A stretch of DNA of 64,000 nt, taken from positions 496,001 to 560,000 of the forward strand of contig JAPZLL010000014.1 in assembly GCA_036250225.1 (NCBI GenBank). Direction: 5' to 3'. Positions 44,001-56,899 of this stretch are shown here, in pieces. Source of the DNA: Cercophora sp. LCS_1 (Eukaryota; Ascomycota; Sordariomycetes; Sordariales; Lasiosphaeriaceae). Numbering within the stretch: the stretch's first letter is position 1; every line of letters begins with the position of its first letter. The notes beneath the pieces are model-generated. The model saw only the letters and a list, made by a program, of their open reading frames with translations. It was not told the DNA's origin and ran no database searches. The position numbers were made by a program, and so were the translations under genes.

Positions 44001-46470
44001 CCATCCAATCCCTCATCTCAACCGCAACACACATCCTCTGGCTCACCCAAAGCGCACACCAACTCGTCCGTTCGGAATCCGGACTCTCTGCATCCCCAAT
44101 CCAGGGTCTTCTCCGCGTGCTACGGAACGAGTTTGTCCAAGTCGAACTTCTCCATCTCGATTTCTCATCCGATATTGACAATCTGGGACACCGAGCGGCA
44201 GAGTTGGTGGTTGATACGTGGCTGTCTACCACAGTTGAAGAAAACACAGATCTGGAATTTGCAGAGGTGGATGGACATATTCACCTCCCACGGATTGTGG
44301 AAGAGGGCGGTCTTGATATGGAGATTGCGACGAGTATGGGGACTGCGCCGGCTGTGATGAGGGAGATTGGAGACGAGGTGTTGGAGTTGGATGTGGAGGG
44401 GATGGTTTGGAGGGGTGTTGAGTTGGGGGTGCTTGGGGAGGAGGAGGTCGAGGTGCGGGTGACGGGGTTGAGTGTTGATGGGGAGGGCGAAGGTATCAAG
44501 GTGCCGGTATCGTTGCAAAGGTTCGCGACGCAAGCTGTGGGCGTTGTTACAGCGGTTGGAGACGCTGTGGAAGGTATGGTGGTTGGTGATCGGGTGGCCG
44601 TGTTGGGATGCAAGGAGGTCAGGACGCGGATTCGACAGCGGCGAGGGTTGGTCTTCAGGATTGATGACGAGGAAGAGGCTGGGTCGAGGGGAACGGTGGT
44701 TTGGTCGAGGCTTGTTGCTTCGCATGTCCTGAACCGGGCTGCGAGAGCTCAGGATGGACAGACTGTGGCTGTTGGTAACGCTGCTTCGGCTTTGGGGTTG
44801 GCGGTTCTGGAGATTGCGAGATATTCCGGGGTCAAGACATATGCTGTGGTCCGGGATGAGGATGAAAAGGTGGAGTTGCTTGGTCTTTCTGACATCGAAG
44901 AAGACCGAGTTTTTACGTCCTTTGACAGCATCCCGCCCTCTGATGTCGTCATCGCGCCCTCGGCCGATCTGAGGCTTCTCGACGATCCGGCATCCCTCGT
45001 CATCGAATTTGGCCACATCGTCGCCATCCTCAACGACAACGACACCCCGTTCACTCCAAAAACTCTCACCAACCACGACATCACGTTCTCAACCGTCCAT
45101 CCAACCCACCTCCTCGACAAACCCAACACCCTTACCCCCACCTATAACTTCTTAGCCCGTCCGCTCGCCCACCGCATATCAACTCACCCCATTTCATCAC
45201 TGCCAGTCATCCCGACAGGCACAACAACCCTCACCATCTCGCCCACCACCATCCTCCCCATCACTCCCGCGCCACCAACCCCGCCAACCCTCTCCCCAGA
45301 CGGCATCTACATCCTCTCCGGCGGCCTCGGCTCCATCGGCCTACACCTAACCCACCTCCTATCCCGCCACGGCGCACGTCACATCGCCCTCCTCTCCCGC
45401 CGTGGCATCCCAACCCCATATCAACAATCCCAGCTCTCGTCCCTTCCCCCACACACCAAAATCTACATCCTCCCCTGCGACATCACCTCCCTCCCCTCCC
45501 TCACCACCGCCCTCACCACCCTCCCCTCCGACCTGCCCATCCTAGGCTGCATCCAATCCGCCATGCACCTCCGCGACGCCCTCTTCCCGAAAATGTCGCA
45601 CGAGGACTGGACCGTCTCCCTGGCGCCCAAAATAACCGGCACGTGGAATCTCCACCAGTGTCTCCCGCGCACCCTCGACTTCTTCATCATGCTGTCTTCG
45701 GTATCCGGTATAATCGGCAACATAGCGCAAGCCAACTACGCTGCTGGGAACACATATCTCGATGCGCTGGCATCGTACCGACGCAGTCTGGGGCTGAAAG
45801 CTGTTTCGCTTGATATCGGTCTGGTCAGCGATACTGAGCATATCATTGACGGGACGACCATGGATGAGTTTGCGGAACGGTGGGGGCATATCGCTTCTGT
45901 GAGCACCACGTTGGAGGAAGTCGATGTGGGGATTTTGGCTGCTATTAAGGGAGATGTACCAGCGCAGGTGGTGTTTGGGATGGCGGATGGGTTGGGAGAG
46001 AGAGGGGAGATGTGGGCTAGCGATAGGAAATTTGGACATAGGAGGGGACGGGGAGAGACGGAGAAGAAGGATGAGGGGTTGGCGGAGCGGTTGGGGGTGG
46101 CAAAGGATATGGCTGAGGCACAGGGGGTTGTGTGCGAGGTGTTGAAGGGGTGGCTCGCCCCCGGATTGGGGGTTGAGGCGGGGGAGATTGGGGACGAAAA
46201 GCCGCTTTATGAGGTCGGAGGTATGGTTTTTTTTTTTTTTTCCGTCTAAGATCAAAAGGGGTGTGGTTACTGACAGTGAGAACAGTGGATTCGTTTAAGG
46301 CGGTCGAGATCCGGAACCAGATCTTCCGGGAGCTCAAGAGCGATGTTTCGATTTTTGAAATCCTGAGTCCTAAGACGGTGGCGGAGTTGTCGCTGCTTAT
46401 TGCGGGGAGAAGTCAGTTGACGCCGGAGGGTGTGAGGGCTGAGGGGGTTTCGGCAGAACGAGCATCTTGA
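41049..46470 (+). CDS. Highly reducing polyketide synthase lacking KS (AT-DH-ER?-KR-ACP)
   Basis: Four exons (to 41352, 41399-42807, 42863-46220, 46286-46470; introns 46, 55 and 65 nt) join in phase over 1,751 codons. The frame opens at the very start of an acyltransferase domain (IAFVFTGQGAQWAGMGKEL; nucleophile GHSSGEM), so the ketosynthase and the start codon are missing. DH: HCITGTKLYPAAGM and HPATLDAIFHL carry the His and Asp. ER region (about 44.4-45.2 kb): the nucleotide-binding glycines are poor (GNAASALGLAV). KR: GGLGSIGLHL, MLSSVSG and QANYAAGNTYLD with K-S-Y-N present. ACP: GVDSFKAVEIRN with the phosphopantetheine Ser, then the stop. Without KS it cannot extend chains by itself. 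It is convergent with the regulator gene, 22 bp between stop codons. Confidence 0.85.
43844..43903 (+). repeat. 12-bp minisatellite, five copies, in PKS linker
   Basis: Five tandem perfect copies of GGCATCACAACC encode (GITT)5 in frame within the linker between DH and ER. The repeat number could vary between strains without frame change. Confidence 0.9.
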
Positions 46471-46492
46471 TTGTGGTATCATGACTAAGGTA

Positions 46493-49093
46493 TCAAGGAA
46501 CACCCAAGTTTCCATCCTCTAGAAATTCCATCATTTGCTGGTTGCTGTAGAACCAATCCTCCAACTGCGTGCCGTTGCCCATCCACAACATCGGGTTCAC
46601 GCCCGTCGGCTCCTCTGGATGAACTTGCTGATGGTTATGATAATCCGATCCTTGGGCTGGAAAACCAAGGGTTGCCAGATACGAGTCGATTTCCTGTGCT
46701 GTAGCCGTCTGTCCCAGCGCATTACCGCTTTCACCCTCCCTTTCTGTCCGACCAACACCGGCCGCATGTGCATCGACGTAGTGCAACGCGACATTACACA
46801 AAACCTGGAACAGTTTACGCAGCCGAACGACTGCATCCGTCTCTACTTCGGACGACATGGGGCTTTCGGACCGCGAGATGGACAAGACAAATGCCTGCAG
46901 CCGGTCTAGATCGGTGCGGTCGCGGGTTTCAATGACTTGGCAAAAGATGACGATGAAGGGCACAAACGGGGCGAACAGAATCGTCCTGGTAGTGTTAGTT
47001 TGCGGAAAGAATGGAAGGCCGGGAGCACAAACCAGTGCATGTACGTTGGAAACAAACCGAGCTTGCTCCGGTCGACGAGCTTCATACAGTCCAGATGTTG
47101 ATCTAGAGTCGCTCTTGCAGCCCGGATGCATTCGTAACTAAACGTTGTGGCGGAGCCAGGAGGGTTCGGGACGGCACGGTATACAAGTGTCAGGAGAGAT
47201 AGTCGGAGAACGTGGTCCGAATTGTTAAAAAAGCTCTCTAGCTCGTCTCCCACGGCCTCCCTCGACCAGTCTTCGTACTTCGTCTGTGTCTTGTTAGCAA
47301 CGCCACACCAGTTTGGGGAAGAGAGGCACATACGATTGCCTCGTTAGTCGCCAACTCCAGATCCTCTAATCGTTCTACGAGATCCTGTACTCGTTGCTTC
47401 CGAATGTTCTCGAGTTGACCGACAGCTTCGGGTGAATACAGCCTCTCGTAGATAAGGCCTTGTATCCTGGCACTTTTAATCCAGAGTATCATGAAGGCTG
47501 CGATGGCAATCCGGTCTGGGTCGACACCCGATGGGTACGCAGCTGTGATGTCGTATTCTTGGATGCTGGACGACCGACCCAGGCGCAGACATAGGCTTCT
47601 GTCAAGAATGTAGACGGACCAGAACAGGTTCTGCTTGTGTTGGACGTCGTCGAGGGAGCTGTTGATGTAGGACTCCTTTCGGTGATATCCGAGTGTCTGA
47701 CACAGCTCGGAAGCTTTTGTGATTAGGATCCATGAAAGTGACGGCTTGGATGCCTCGATGAGGTAGAATGCCTGCAGCTGGTGAGTGCCTGAATACAAGA
47801 AGAAACGGTATACATACACCGGCAAGGAGGGCCAGAATATGGTCGGATGTTGCCGGGAGATGCAGCGGTAGATTCGCCAGAGCTGTTTCTAGGTTGACGG
47901 CACACAGGCGTGAGAGTCTCTTGTATTCTTCCTCCTCTTCTGGCGGCATCATAATTGCGTAGGTCCAATACAGGACCTGGAGTCCGGCATTGACGAGGAT
48001 AAAGTCAGCTTCATTGTAGTCTTCTGAGAAGTAGACGCTCATGCAGATCTCGGGAAACCTGTGGATCGGAAAGAACTGGTAGATCCATGCCATGGCCGGA
48101 ACCCGGTGTGCTAGATACCATTAGTCCGGACTGAATCAATTAGAAAGATTGGGCGCACTTTTTGTCAGTTTGAGCACGTGAACTGTCTTATGGATGGGTG
48201 GGAGCTCGCATGCTTTGAGAATTGCCGGTGCTGAATTCGGCTTGACCTTGGCGTTCGGGTACGTCATCTCCACGGCGGCCGACTGCTGCTTCATTGTATC
48301 GAGGACAAGACGGAGGGCATCGAGAGTGTCACGCATCTTCATGCTCGAGTCTTCGTCTACCACCTTTTGAAGCAGGTCATTCGCAAACAGAGACTGGGCT
48401 GTGAGAGACGAGTCTCCCTCAACCACCGGTCCTGAGCTGTCTGCATGGCTGCCGCTGCCCGGCGTTGGGATCGCGGATCCAAGCGGGTTCACTGAGGAGG
48501 CAGCTGGGGAGCCAGTGCCAGCGGGCAGCACCTGTAACTGGAAAAGTGGCAAGTGTTTACTGGGTTGAACAGGCTGGGCGGCAGGAGCGGCAGGAGCGGG
48601 AGCAGCGCGAGGGTGGATTTGCTTCTTGATGTCTTCCAGCAGCTGGACAACACCCTCGAGCTGTCGGTCTATGTGGTCAATCTTTCTCTCGCTGTGGCCG
48701 AACGTCAGATGATATGATCGATCGATACTATACAAGCGAGTACCGTACTACTGAGTGGTTAGGAGAATTCGGGCCCGCCGTTCCTTGGGCCGGTTTTCTG
48801 CGTGGGTGCATTCGATCTTGGCCTGCACGCAATGTGCACACGGAGACTCGCGGTTACAACGGATCTGCCACGATTTCCATCAGCACTCACTTTTCATCGT
48901 CAAATCGAATATCAGTGACTTGACACCTTTCGTGCACGACATGCATCGCACTGTTTTTGGGAATCACACAAGTTAGCGCCAGTGTCTGGTGCGTTTCCAA
49001 GCCTTGGCGACGGGATCAACTTGCTGCTCGTGGGACAGGGGTGTTGGTTGTTGCGCTGGTTTCTAGCGTGTTCTCCATCTCGCTGTCGTCCAT
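46493..49093 (-). CDS. Zn2Cys6 transcription factor with fungal-specific TF domain
   Basis: The exons after the first join in phase through introns at 48865-48926, 48692-48751, 48111-48158, 47772-47817, 47284-47333 and 46986-47032. The zinc cluster, split by the first of these, reads CDACRARK then IRCNRESPCAHCVQAKIEC, giving C-x2-C-x6-C-x5-C-x2-C-x6-C. A short coiled segment (HIDRQLEGVVQLLEDIKKQI) for dimerisation follows, then a Pro/Ala linker and the middle homology region (FFPIHRFPEICMSVYFSEDY, CQTLGYHRKES, SVYILDRSLCLRLGRSSSIQ). The exon before the cluster is uncertain; the ATG at 49093 is the best start but needs an intron with a weak donor. It likely controls the neighbouring PKS and ABC genes from the nucleus. 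Confidence 0.88.
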
Positions 49094-49520
49094 TGTAAAC
49101 GGGCCCGTAAATCGACTGTGACACTCCAACTTCAAACTCCCGGGCGGCGCGCGGTCCGGAGGCGATTAAACCGCCCCATCACTCGGGCTTCGGCGACCGC
49201 GGGCGTGCGAGAGAACAAGGCAGCCGTCTCGGGACGCGCGCGTCCCGCGGGGCCCGACGTCCTGGCCCCTTTCTCCACACCCGTCTTGGCACCCCAAAGT
49301 TTCTTGCCCGGTGAGGACTCACACACAAGGCGCGGCCTGAAGAGGGCTCCACTGCGTGGCATTACGTTTGCAATGCGACGAATGCGAGTCGCTTGGCGCC
49401 AAGGTGGCAATCTTTTTATCGACAGACTTCGCTGGTCGCGTCGCTCGAATAAAATGGCTTCCGTGCTTGTTGTGGTCGCATCTGCCTCTCGATCGTCGCT
49501 GCCGCATCGCCGACAACACC
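49094..49520. promoter_or_regulatory. Bidirectional promoter, regulator / ABC exporter
   Basis: These 427 bp separate the divergent start codons of the Zn2Cys6 regulator and the ABC transporter. Zn2Cys6 factors often bind inverted CGG pairs; CCGG and CGG/CCG triplets occur here, but I cannot single out one pair as the site. Confidence 0.45.
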
Positions 49521-52500
49521 ATGGCCGACGTCGCTGAGAAGGACCGGGAAACGGCGTCCGTGACCGTTTCCGACGGCCAAGTCCCACCTGCCGATCCCAA
49601 GTCCGACGCATCAAAAGAGGAAGAGGAGGACGGGTGGGGCGCTTATTGGGTGGGTGGTTGCACATCGAACGGCATTTGTCTTTCACTGACACGATTTTCA
49701 TAGCGCATCTTCACATATGCCGGACCTTTTGAGTACACGCTACAGGGCATTTCAATCGTTGCTGCCCTTGCTTCTGGTGCCGGTATTGCGCTTCAGAACT
49801 TGATCTTCGGCGAGTTTGTCACCGTCATCGCCGACTACGCCTCCGGTGTCTCGTCTCCTGAGGATTTTCGTCAGGATGTCGCCGAGCTCGCGTGTGTAAC
49901 CTTGCTCCTTTTCACATCTTGAAAAAAACTGACGGCCTTCAGTCTGTACTTTGTCTACCTCGGTATTGGCAGATTCGTCTTGTCGTATGTCTACAATGTC
50001 TTGTTGACATATGCCGGGTATCGCATCATTCGAAACATCCGTCGTGCCTACCTCAAGTCGGCTCTCAGCCAGGAGGTGGCCTTCTTTGACCTGGGCACTG
50101 CCGGTTCGATTGGCACTCAAGCGACATCCAATGGCCGTCTTGTTCAGCAGGGTATCTCGGAGAAGTTTGGCCTCACCTTCCAGGGCCTCGCTGCCTTCAT
50201 CGCGGCCTTTGCCATCGCGTTTGCCACGCACTGGAAGCTTACGCTGATCTGCCTTTGCATCGCCCCGGCAACCATCATCGTCATGATCATCACGGCTGGT
50301 ATCGCAACGGGCTACGAGAACAAGATTCTGGCCACCTTTTCCCAAGCCAACTCGTTTGCTGAGGGTGTCCTGGCGAGTGCCCGCACTGTTCACGCCTTCG
50401 AGATCCGTTCCCGACTTGTCAAGAGATTCGACGACTATCTCACCGAAGCCCATCGGCTAGGAAACAAGCTCTCACCACTTCTTGGTGCTCTGTACTCGGC
50501 GGAGTACACCATCATCTATCTCGGCTTTGGCTTGGCGTTTTGGCAGGGAATCAACATGCTTGCGAGGGGTGATATCGAGACACCGGGAGACATCTTCACC
50601 GTTTTGCTGTCTGTCGTCATTGCCGCAATCAATCTCACCATCCTGGCGCCATACGCAATCGACTTTTCCCGATCGGCATCTGCCGCTGTCGCGCTTTTCA
50701 AACTCATCGACCGCAAATCCGATATCAACCCCTTCGACGAATCCGGCGAGCAGCCATCCGAGACTGTTGGCCTTGTGGAACTCGAAAACGTCACATTTTC
50801 CTATCCCACCCGACCGGGAGTGACTGTGCTGGAGGACTTTTCTCTCACAGTGCCCGCAGGCAAGGTCACGGCCCTGGTGGGACAGAGTGGCTCGGGAAAG
50901 AGCACGATCGTTGGCCTCATCGAGAGGTGGTACAATCCTCTCTTCGGCACCATCAAACTTGACGGGAGACCCATCGACAAGCTCAACCTCAACTGGCTCA
51001 GGAAGAACGTCCGACTCGTGCAACAAGAACCTGTCCTCTTCCAGGGCTCTGTCTTTGACAACATCGCCCACGGTCTGGTTGGCACCCGTTGGGAGGCCGC
51101 TTCACGGGAGGAGCAGCTGGCCCAAGTTCAAGAAGCTGCCCGAATTGCCTTCGCCCACGACTTTATCTCTGAGCTGCCACAAGGTTACGATACTGACATT
51201 GGTCAACGCGGTGGTTTGCTTTCTGGTGGCCAGAAGCAGCGAATCGCCATCGCACGAAGCATCGTCTCTCAACCCAAAGTCCTTCTCCTCGACGAAGCGA
51301 CCAGCGCCCTTGATCCCCATGCTGAGGGAATCGTGCAGCAGGCCTTGGACAAGGCCGCCGAGGGTCGCACCACCATCGTCATTGCCCACAAGCTCGCCAC
51401 AATCCGCAAGGCCGACAACATTGTCGTCATGACCAAGGGTCGCATCGTCGAGCAAGGCACTCACCACGGTCTCATCGAGCAGAACGGCACCTACGCAAAG
51501 CTTGTCAGGATCCAGGATCTGGCTGTTTCGGCAAGAGACTCGGGGTCGGACACCGAAGGCGATTCGCCGGCTGATAACAAAGATGACGCCCTCGCCAAGG
51601 CCAAAACCATGACTCGATACGCGACCACTGACCAGCAACGCCTGGACGCTCAAAAGGAGCGCGACAACTTTGACAACTACAAGCAGCACGGTTTCCTTTA
51701 CGTCATCAAGCGACTCCTCCTCGAGAACATGAACCTGAAATGGGCCTTCCTCGTGACGTTTATCGGCTGTGTTCTAGCTTGTAAGTTGCTTGCTCGCCCA
51801 ACTGTCTGACCAGCACTGACTCCAATAGGTGCCGCTTTCCCCGCTCAGGCGATTTTGCTGGCAGAGGTCATGGACGTCTTCACCTTGACAGGCCAAGCGA
51901 TGGTTGACAAAGGCAACTTCTATGCTAGCATGTTCATCGTTCTGGCTGCCGGCTGTTTCGTTGCCTACTTCCTTCTTGGGTTCTCAACGAATATCATCGC
52001 ACAGGTGCGTTTCTTTCACCGGTCCACGCAGTGACCACCGCTGACAGAAACCAGACCTTATCCCACAAGCTCCGAAGGCAGACATTGAACGACATGTTGA
52101 GACAGGACCTTCAATTCTTTGACCGTCCAGAGAACAACATCGGAGCCCTTGCCAGTCGCGTGGACTCCAACCCCCAGGCCGTCTTTGAGCTTATGGGATC
52201 CAACGTCGGTCTCATCTTCATCGCCGTGCTCAACGTGCTGGCCTGCTCTGTCCTCGGTATTGCCTACAGCTGGAAGCTGGGTCTTGTTGTCGTCTTTGCC
52301 GGCTTGCCTCCCATGATCGGTTCCGGCTATTTGAAGATCCGCTACGACTCGAAGCTGGATCAAGAGGTATCCAAGCGCCACTCTCATAGCTCCGCCATTG
52401 CATCCGAGGCGATCAACGCCATTCGCACTGTTTCTTCCTTGGCTATCGAAGACTCCGTCCTGCAAAGGTACACGGATGAGTTGGACCACGCTGTTTCTGG

Positions 52501-53575
52501 ATCCGTCTGGCCGTTGATCAGCATGATGATTTGGTTCGCCTTCACGCAGTCCATTGAGTACTGGTTTGGAGCTCTTGGGTGGTGGTATGGCTGTCGACTG
52601 GTCTCCCTGGGTGAGATCACCATGAAAGACTTCTTTGTCACCTTTATGGGTATCTTCTTCTCGGGCCAAGCGACATCGCAGCTTTTCATGTTCTCGACTA
52701 GCATGTCCAAGGGCAAGAACGCCGCCAACTACCTCTTCTGGCTTTCCGAACTTCAGCCTACCGTTCGTCAGACGGACGAGAACCGCGATAGCGGGCCCAA
52801 GTCCGGAGGTCCTCTCGTGCTTGACGATGTTCGCTTCTCGTATCCTCTGAGGCCTGATACCGTTGTTCTCAAGGGCATCGATCTTGAGGTACAAAAGGGA
52901 CAGTTCCTCGCCGTGGTGGGCGCATCGGGGTGCGGAAAGTCTACGGTTGTCGCCATGCTCGAACGCTTCTACGATCCCTCGACAGGCACCATCCGCGTTG
53001 ACGGCGACGCACTCACAGATCTCAACCCACGGCTCTACCGCCACATCGTCTCGTTGGTCCAGCAAGAGCCGACACTCTTCCAGGGTTCTATTCGGGAAAA
53101 CATCGCGCTTGGCGTTGATATTGACACGTCGGACGAGAACATCGACATTACTGTTCCAGACTCGGAGATTGAGAACGCGCTCCGCGCAGCCAACGCCTGG
53201 GACTTTGTGTCCTCTCTCCCCGACGGCCTGAACACATTCGCCGGACCCAATGGGACGCAGTTGTCGGGTGGACAGAGGCAGCGCATCGCCATAGCACGTT
53301 CCCTCATTCGAAAACCAAAGATCTTGTTGCTTGACGAGGCGACCAGCGCCCTTGACACGGAGAGCGAGAAGATTGTGCAGAGCTCGTTGGCCGAAGCAGC
53401 CAAGGAAGGTGACAGGATAACGGTTGCCGTGGCGCACCGTCTCTCGACCATCAAGGATGCCGATGTCATTGCAGTCTTTTATCATGGCAGGGTGGTTGAG
53501 AAGGGCACGCACGCGGAGCTGATTGCTCTGGGTAGCATGTACAGGAAGATGTGTGAGGCGCAGAATTTGGATTAA
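49521..53575 (+). CDS. ABCB-type full ABC exporter
   Basis: Five exons (49521-49649, 49704-49891, 49943-51780, 51829-52004, 52055-53575; introns 48-54 nt) join in phase to 1,283 residues with the layout TMD-NBD-TMD-NBD. NBD1: Walker A GQSGSGKST, signature LSGGQKQRIAIARS, Walker B VLLLDEATSALD. NBD2: GASGCGKST, LSGGQRQRIAIARS, ILLLDEATSALD. All catalytic residues are in place, including the Q-loops (LVQQEP twice) and H-loops (VIAHKLAT, AVAHRLST). This is the multidrug/mycotoxin exporter type located in the plasma membrane. Its position beside the regulator suggests it exported the cluster product; it may now serve as a general drug pump. Confidence 0.94.
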
Positions 53576-54535
53576 AACTCTCATCGGGAACAGACTTTTG
53601 TATATTACACTCACTAGCGATGTTTTTTTCCTTTATTTATTCATTAGACTTATTCATAATCATGCATCATCATTCCTTTCTGCCTTTTGCGCTCCTTCTA
53701 TTTGGTCCCATCTTGAAGATACCTTCACAACTCGTTTCCACCTATGCTGCACCTGTCACCTTACACGGGTTCATTCCCGAATGCATCATAAGTGTCATGG
53801 ACATGCATAACCCAGAGGTCATCTGTCGTGGTCAAGTCTGCATCTCTGCCCCTTGTCCATGCTACGGCAACCCTAACCCTACACTCCCTGCCACCCAGCT
53901 TGCCAGCCCCCAATGGTCCGCTTGCTCCGCCAGCCGAACTCTATCCAGACGTCGTTCCTTTTGCGATTTGCGATGCACTTGCCTTTTGACTCAAGGAGGT
54001 TGGTCCGGTCAGCGGCAGACAGCAGGAAAAAAATGGCAGGACTGCGAGATCGGCTGCTGCACCCGCTGCCGATTACCTAAACACCCCTGACGCGGGCGCG
54101 CGTGCCGGCTGCAGTTGCAGGCAGTTGCAGCGGGCGTCCATCCCAATCAATTTTCAGCTCGTCAGGTGAGCAAAACCAAAGCAGCGGTCACCCAAAGCAC
54201 AAACCCCAACCCCGCGTCCACGCGGCAAGCGGGAAGCCACCCAGCCAGCATCCGAACCTGGACCTGGGACCTCAAAAACGGGCCGCATCTGCAATTGCAA
54301 AAAGAGGTGCACGACACGCTTTTCTTTGTCCCCCACTCCCTCCAGCTTTTTTGCTCTCTCTTTGCTCCATTCCCGTTGTCCATTCCAGTGTCCCCTTTTT
54401 TTTTTTAGCGCGCGTGCGACGACCAAACGACCTGAAATTGTGATGATACCCGTCGTCGCACAGCGGACAAGACAGAGGTAGACGCCCGACGGATCAGCGT
54501 CGTGTCGGTGTCGGTGTCGTGTCAGTGCGGCAATC
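53576..54535. other. Intergenic, 960 bp
   Basis: No gene recognised; frames at 53.6-54.1 kb and the 165-codon minus frame at 54154-54651 have no domains. It contains a CCCTAACCCTA motif near 53869 and the promoter of the GH127-like gene, with CT-rich tracts near 54340-54400. Confidence 0.5.
53869..53881 (+). repeat. Second telomere-like CCCTAACCCTA
   Basis: The same two-unit CCCTAA motif as at 33319, here about 660 bp upstream of the GH127-like gene and 290 bp after the ABC gene stop. Confidence 0.5.
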
Positions 54536-56899
54536 ATGCTTGTTCGAAAACAATGGGGGACGGCAGTCCCTGCGAGTAGTTCGTCACTGCCGGGCGCGGG
54601 TGGGACGGCGAGGAGATGGGGGGGGAAACGGGGATATATCACTGATGGCATCGTTGCGTTGGCTGGGGCTGCTGCTCTTACGCATCTTTACGTCGTCATG
54701 ATTAGTTGGGCGCAGCAACCTACTCGTGAGTAACAACCCGCTGAGTCTTTTTGATGGGGGGGGATGGACGGGAGACGGGGAGATGGAGAGGTTGCTGATG
54801 ATGGCTACAGTCTTGCCTTGGGCGTTTTCTCCGCTCCCTGTTGGGACGGTGATGCCGGCGGGGTGGATACTGGGGGAGATGCAGACGGTAGGAGTGACCT
54901 CCTGGTGTGGGAATACGATGACTGACAGAGACAGATGGCAAACGGACTGGCTGGTCACCAACATGACTTTTATCTCTACGTCAACCAGTCACGATGGCTT
55001 CAACCACCCGGTAGCGGTGAGGGGACCGATTACAGTCGGTTGAACGAGGCCCTGCCGTATTGGTTCAACGGCCTTGTGCCGTTGGCTTATCTTCTCGACG
55101 ATGAGCGGTTGAAAGACCAGGTGCACTCCGCTGCCGAGACGGTTCTCGGCTTTCAGTCTGAGGACGGCTGGATTGGTCCCGAGGTGCCGTCGGAGCGAAA
55201 TTTTTGGGCCAGAGCACCTTTCTTCCTGGGCCTCACGCAGCTGGTCGAGGCGAACGTGACGTGGGAAAAGCCGGTTCTCCATGCTCTCAGGCAGTTCATG
55301 GACTTGACCAACGTCATGCTGCGCAACGACAGCCAGGGTCATGCGATTTGTCCGCCGGATTTCGAGTGCTACTGGGGACAGACCCGAGTTCATGATCTGA
55401 TCATTACGATCCAGTGGTTGTTGGAACACTACCCTTCACACCAGGACAATCTCTTGTGGGACAATATGAAAATGTTTTACGGCCAGAGCAGCTACAAGTG
55501 GGACGAGTGGTATCAGCACGACAGGTTCCTCGAAGTTGTCCCGAATCCGTCGACCAAGGATCCTTTGTATCCCTATCTTCATGGCGTCAATGTTGGCCAG
55601 GGTGAGTTCTCTGTCAGAGTTGTGGGAGTGTTTGGCTAATCTCTGTCTCCAGGGCTCAAAGCATCTGCCATCGTTCGACGCTTCACCCATAACAACACTC
55701 TGATTGATGCCTCGATGAAGGCGGTCAACTGGACATTTACGTACCACGGAGCTCCTTCTGGAACGATTCTGGGTGACGAGATCGAACGCGACCTGGCCCC
55801 TCACATGGGCAGCGAGCTGTGCACCGCCGTGGAAACGGGATATTCTCTGGCGTACATGTATCACGCTCTCGGAACCAACTATTACGCCGACCGTGCCGAG
55901 CTGGTCATCTACAACGCCATGCCGGTCATGATGACGGGCGACATGTGGGCGCATCAGTATCTCGCACAACCCAACGGCCCTTGGGCCACCTTCAACAAGC
56001 ACGACTTCGACGACCCTGACGGGCTCAGCCCCTATTTGTTCACCACGGCCCACAGCGGCGCGGCCACCACATTCGGCATGGAACCGCAATACCCGTGCTG
56101 CACGGTCAACCACCCGCAGGGCTACCCCAAGTTCGTCACACACTCGTGGGGTTACGTCGGCGACAACGGGCTCGCACACGTGCTACTGTCCCCGTCGAGC
56201 GTCACAACCAGCCTGGCGACTATCACCTGCGACACGGCATACCCATTTGACCACACGCTGACCTATACCGTCAACGCGACCGGCAAACTCGACCTGTACC
56301 TGCGCGTCCCCTTGTGGTACGACGCCGACACAACGACCCTGACCTTTGACGAAACCGTCTACTCCGTCCAGCCCGACGCCAAAACAGGCATGCAAATGAT
56401 ACCGCTGAAAAAGGGTCTCACGACAATAGTATACAAGATCGGAACATCGATCCGCGCCGAGCAGCGCGCAAACAACACGGTGGCCGTCTACTACGGCAAC
56501 CTCCTCTACGCGCTCGACGTCGGTTCCACCAACACGAGCTCGTACCCTCACTCCTACAAGGACGCACGTGGGACGGGCTTTGCAGACATTCCCTTCCCGC
56601 AGGTCAGGGATTACTACGTCAAGAACACGAAGCCATGGAACGTGGCCATTGACCCGTCCACGTTGCGGTACAGCAGCGACGGTGTGGGACAGCTGCCGAC
56701 ACCGCTTTTTGCGTATGGTGCACCGCCGAATTACATGACGGTCAAGGGGTGCGAGATTGAGTGGGATTTGTATCTGGACGCGACGCCCGGGCCGGCGCCG
56801 CTGAACAGGACATGTGTCAAGGGGAGTGAGGAGTTTCGGTTGATTCCGTATGGGAGTGCCAAGGTGCACATGTCTGAGTTGCCTGTTGTGAGGTTTTGA
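54536..56899 (+). CDS. GH127-like glycoside hydrolase (DUF1680, beta-L-arabinofuranosidase type)
   Basis: Four exons (54536-54725, 54811-54887, 54935-55601, 55653-56899; introns 85, 47 and 51 nt) join in phase to 726 residues. After about 40 residues a hydrophobic segment ([20 protein letters not shown]) suggests a signal anchor. Family hallmarks follow: [50 protein letters not shown] with the candidate acid/base Glu, and [19 protein letters not shown], whose paired Cys corresponds to the zinc-bound nucleophile Cys of GH127. A beta-rich C-terminal half completes it. The expected reaction is removal of terminal beta-L-arabinofuranose or a related sugar from plant glycans; exact substrate unknown. 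Confidence 0.88.

Noticed and set aside
52058..53614. 518-codon minus-strand frame opposite the ABC transporter
   Set aside because: It arises from codon bias of the ABC gene; the plus strand carries two complete NBDs and splice sites in phase.
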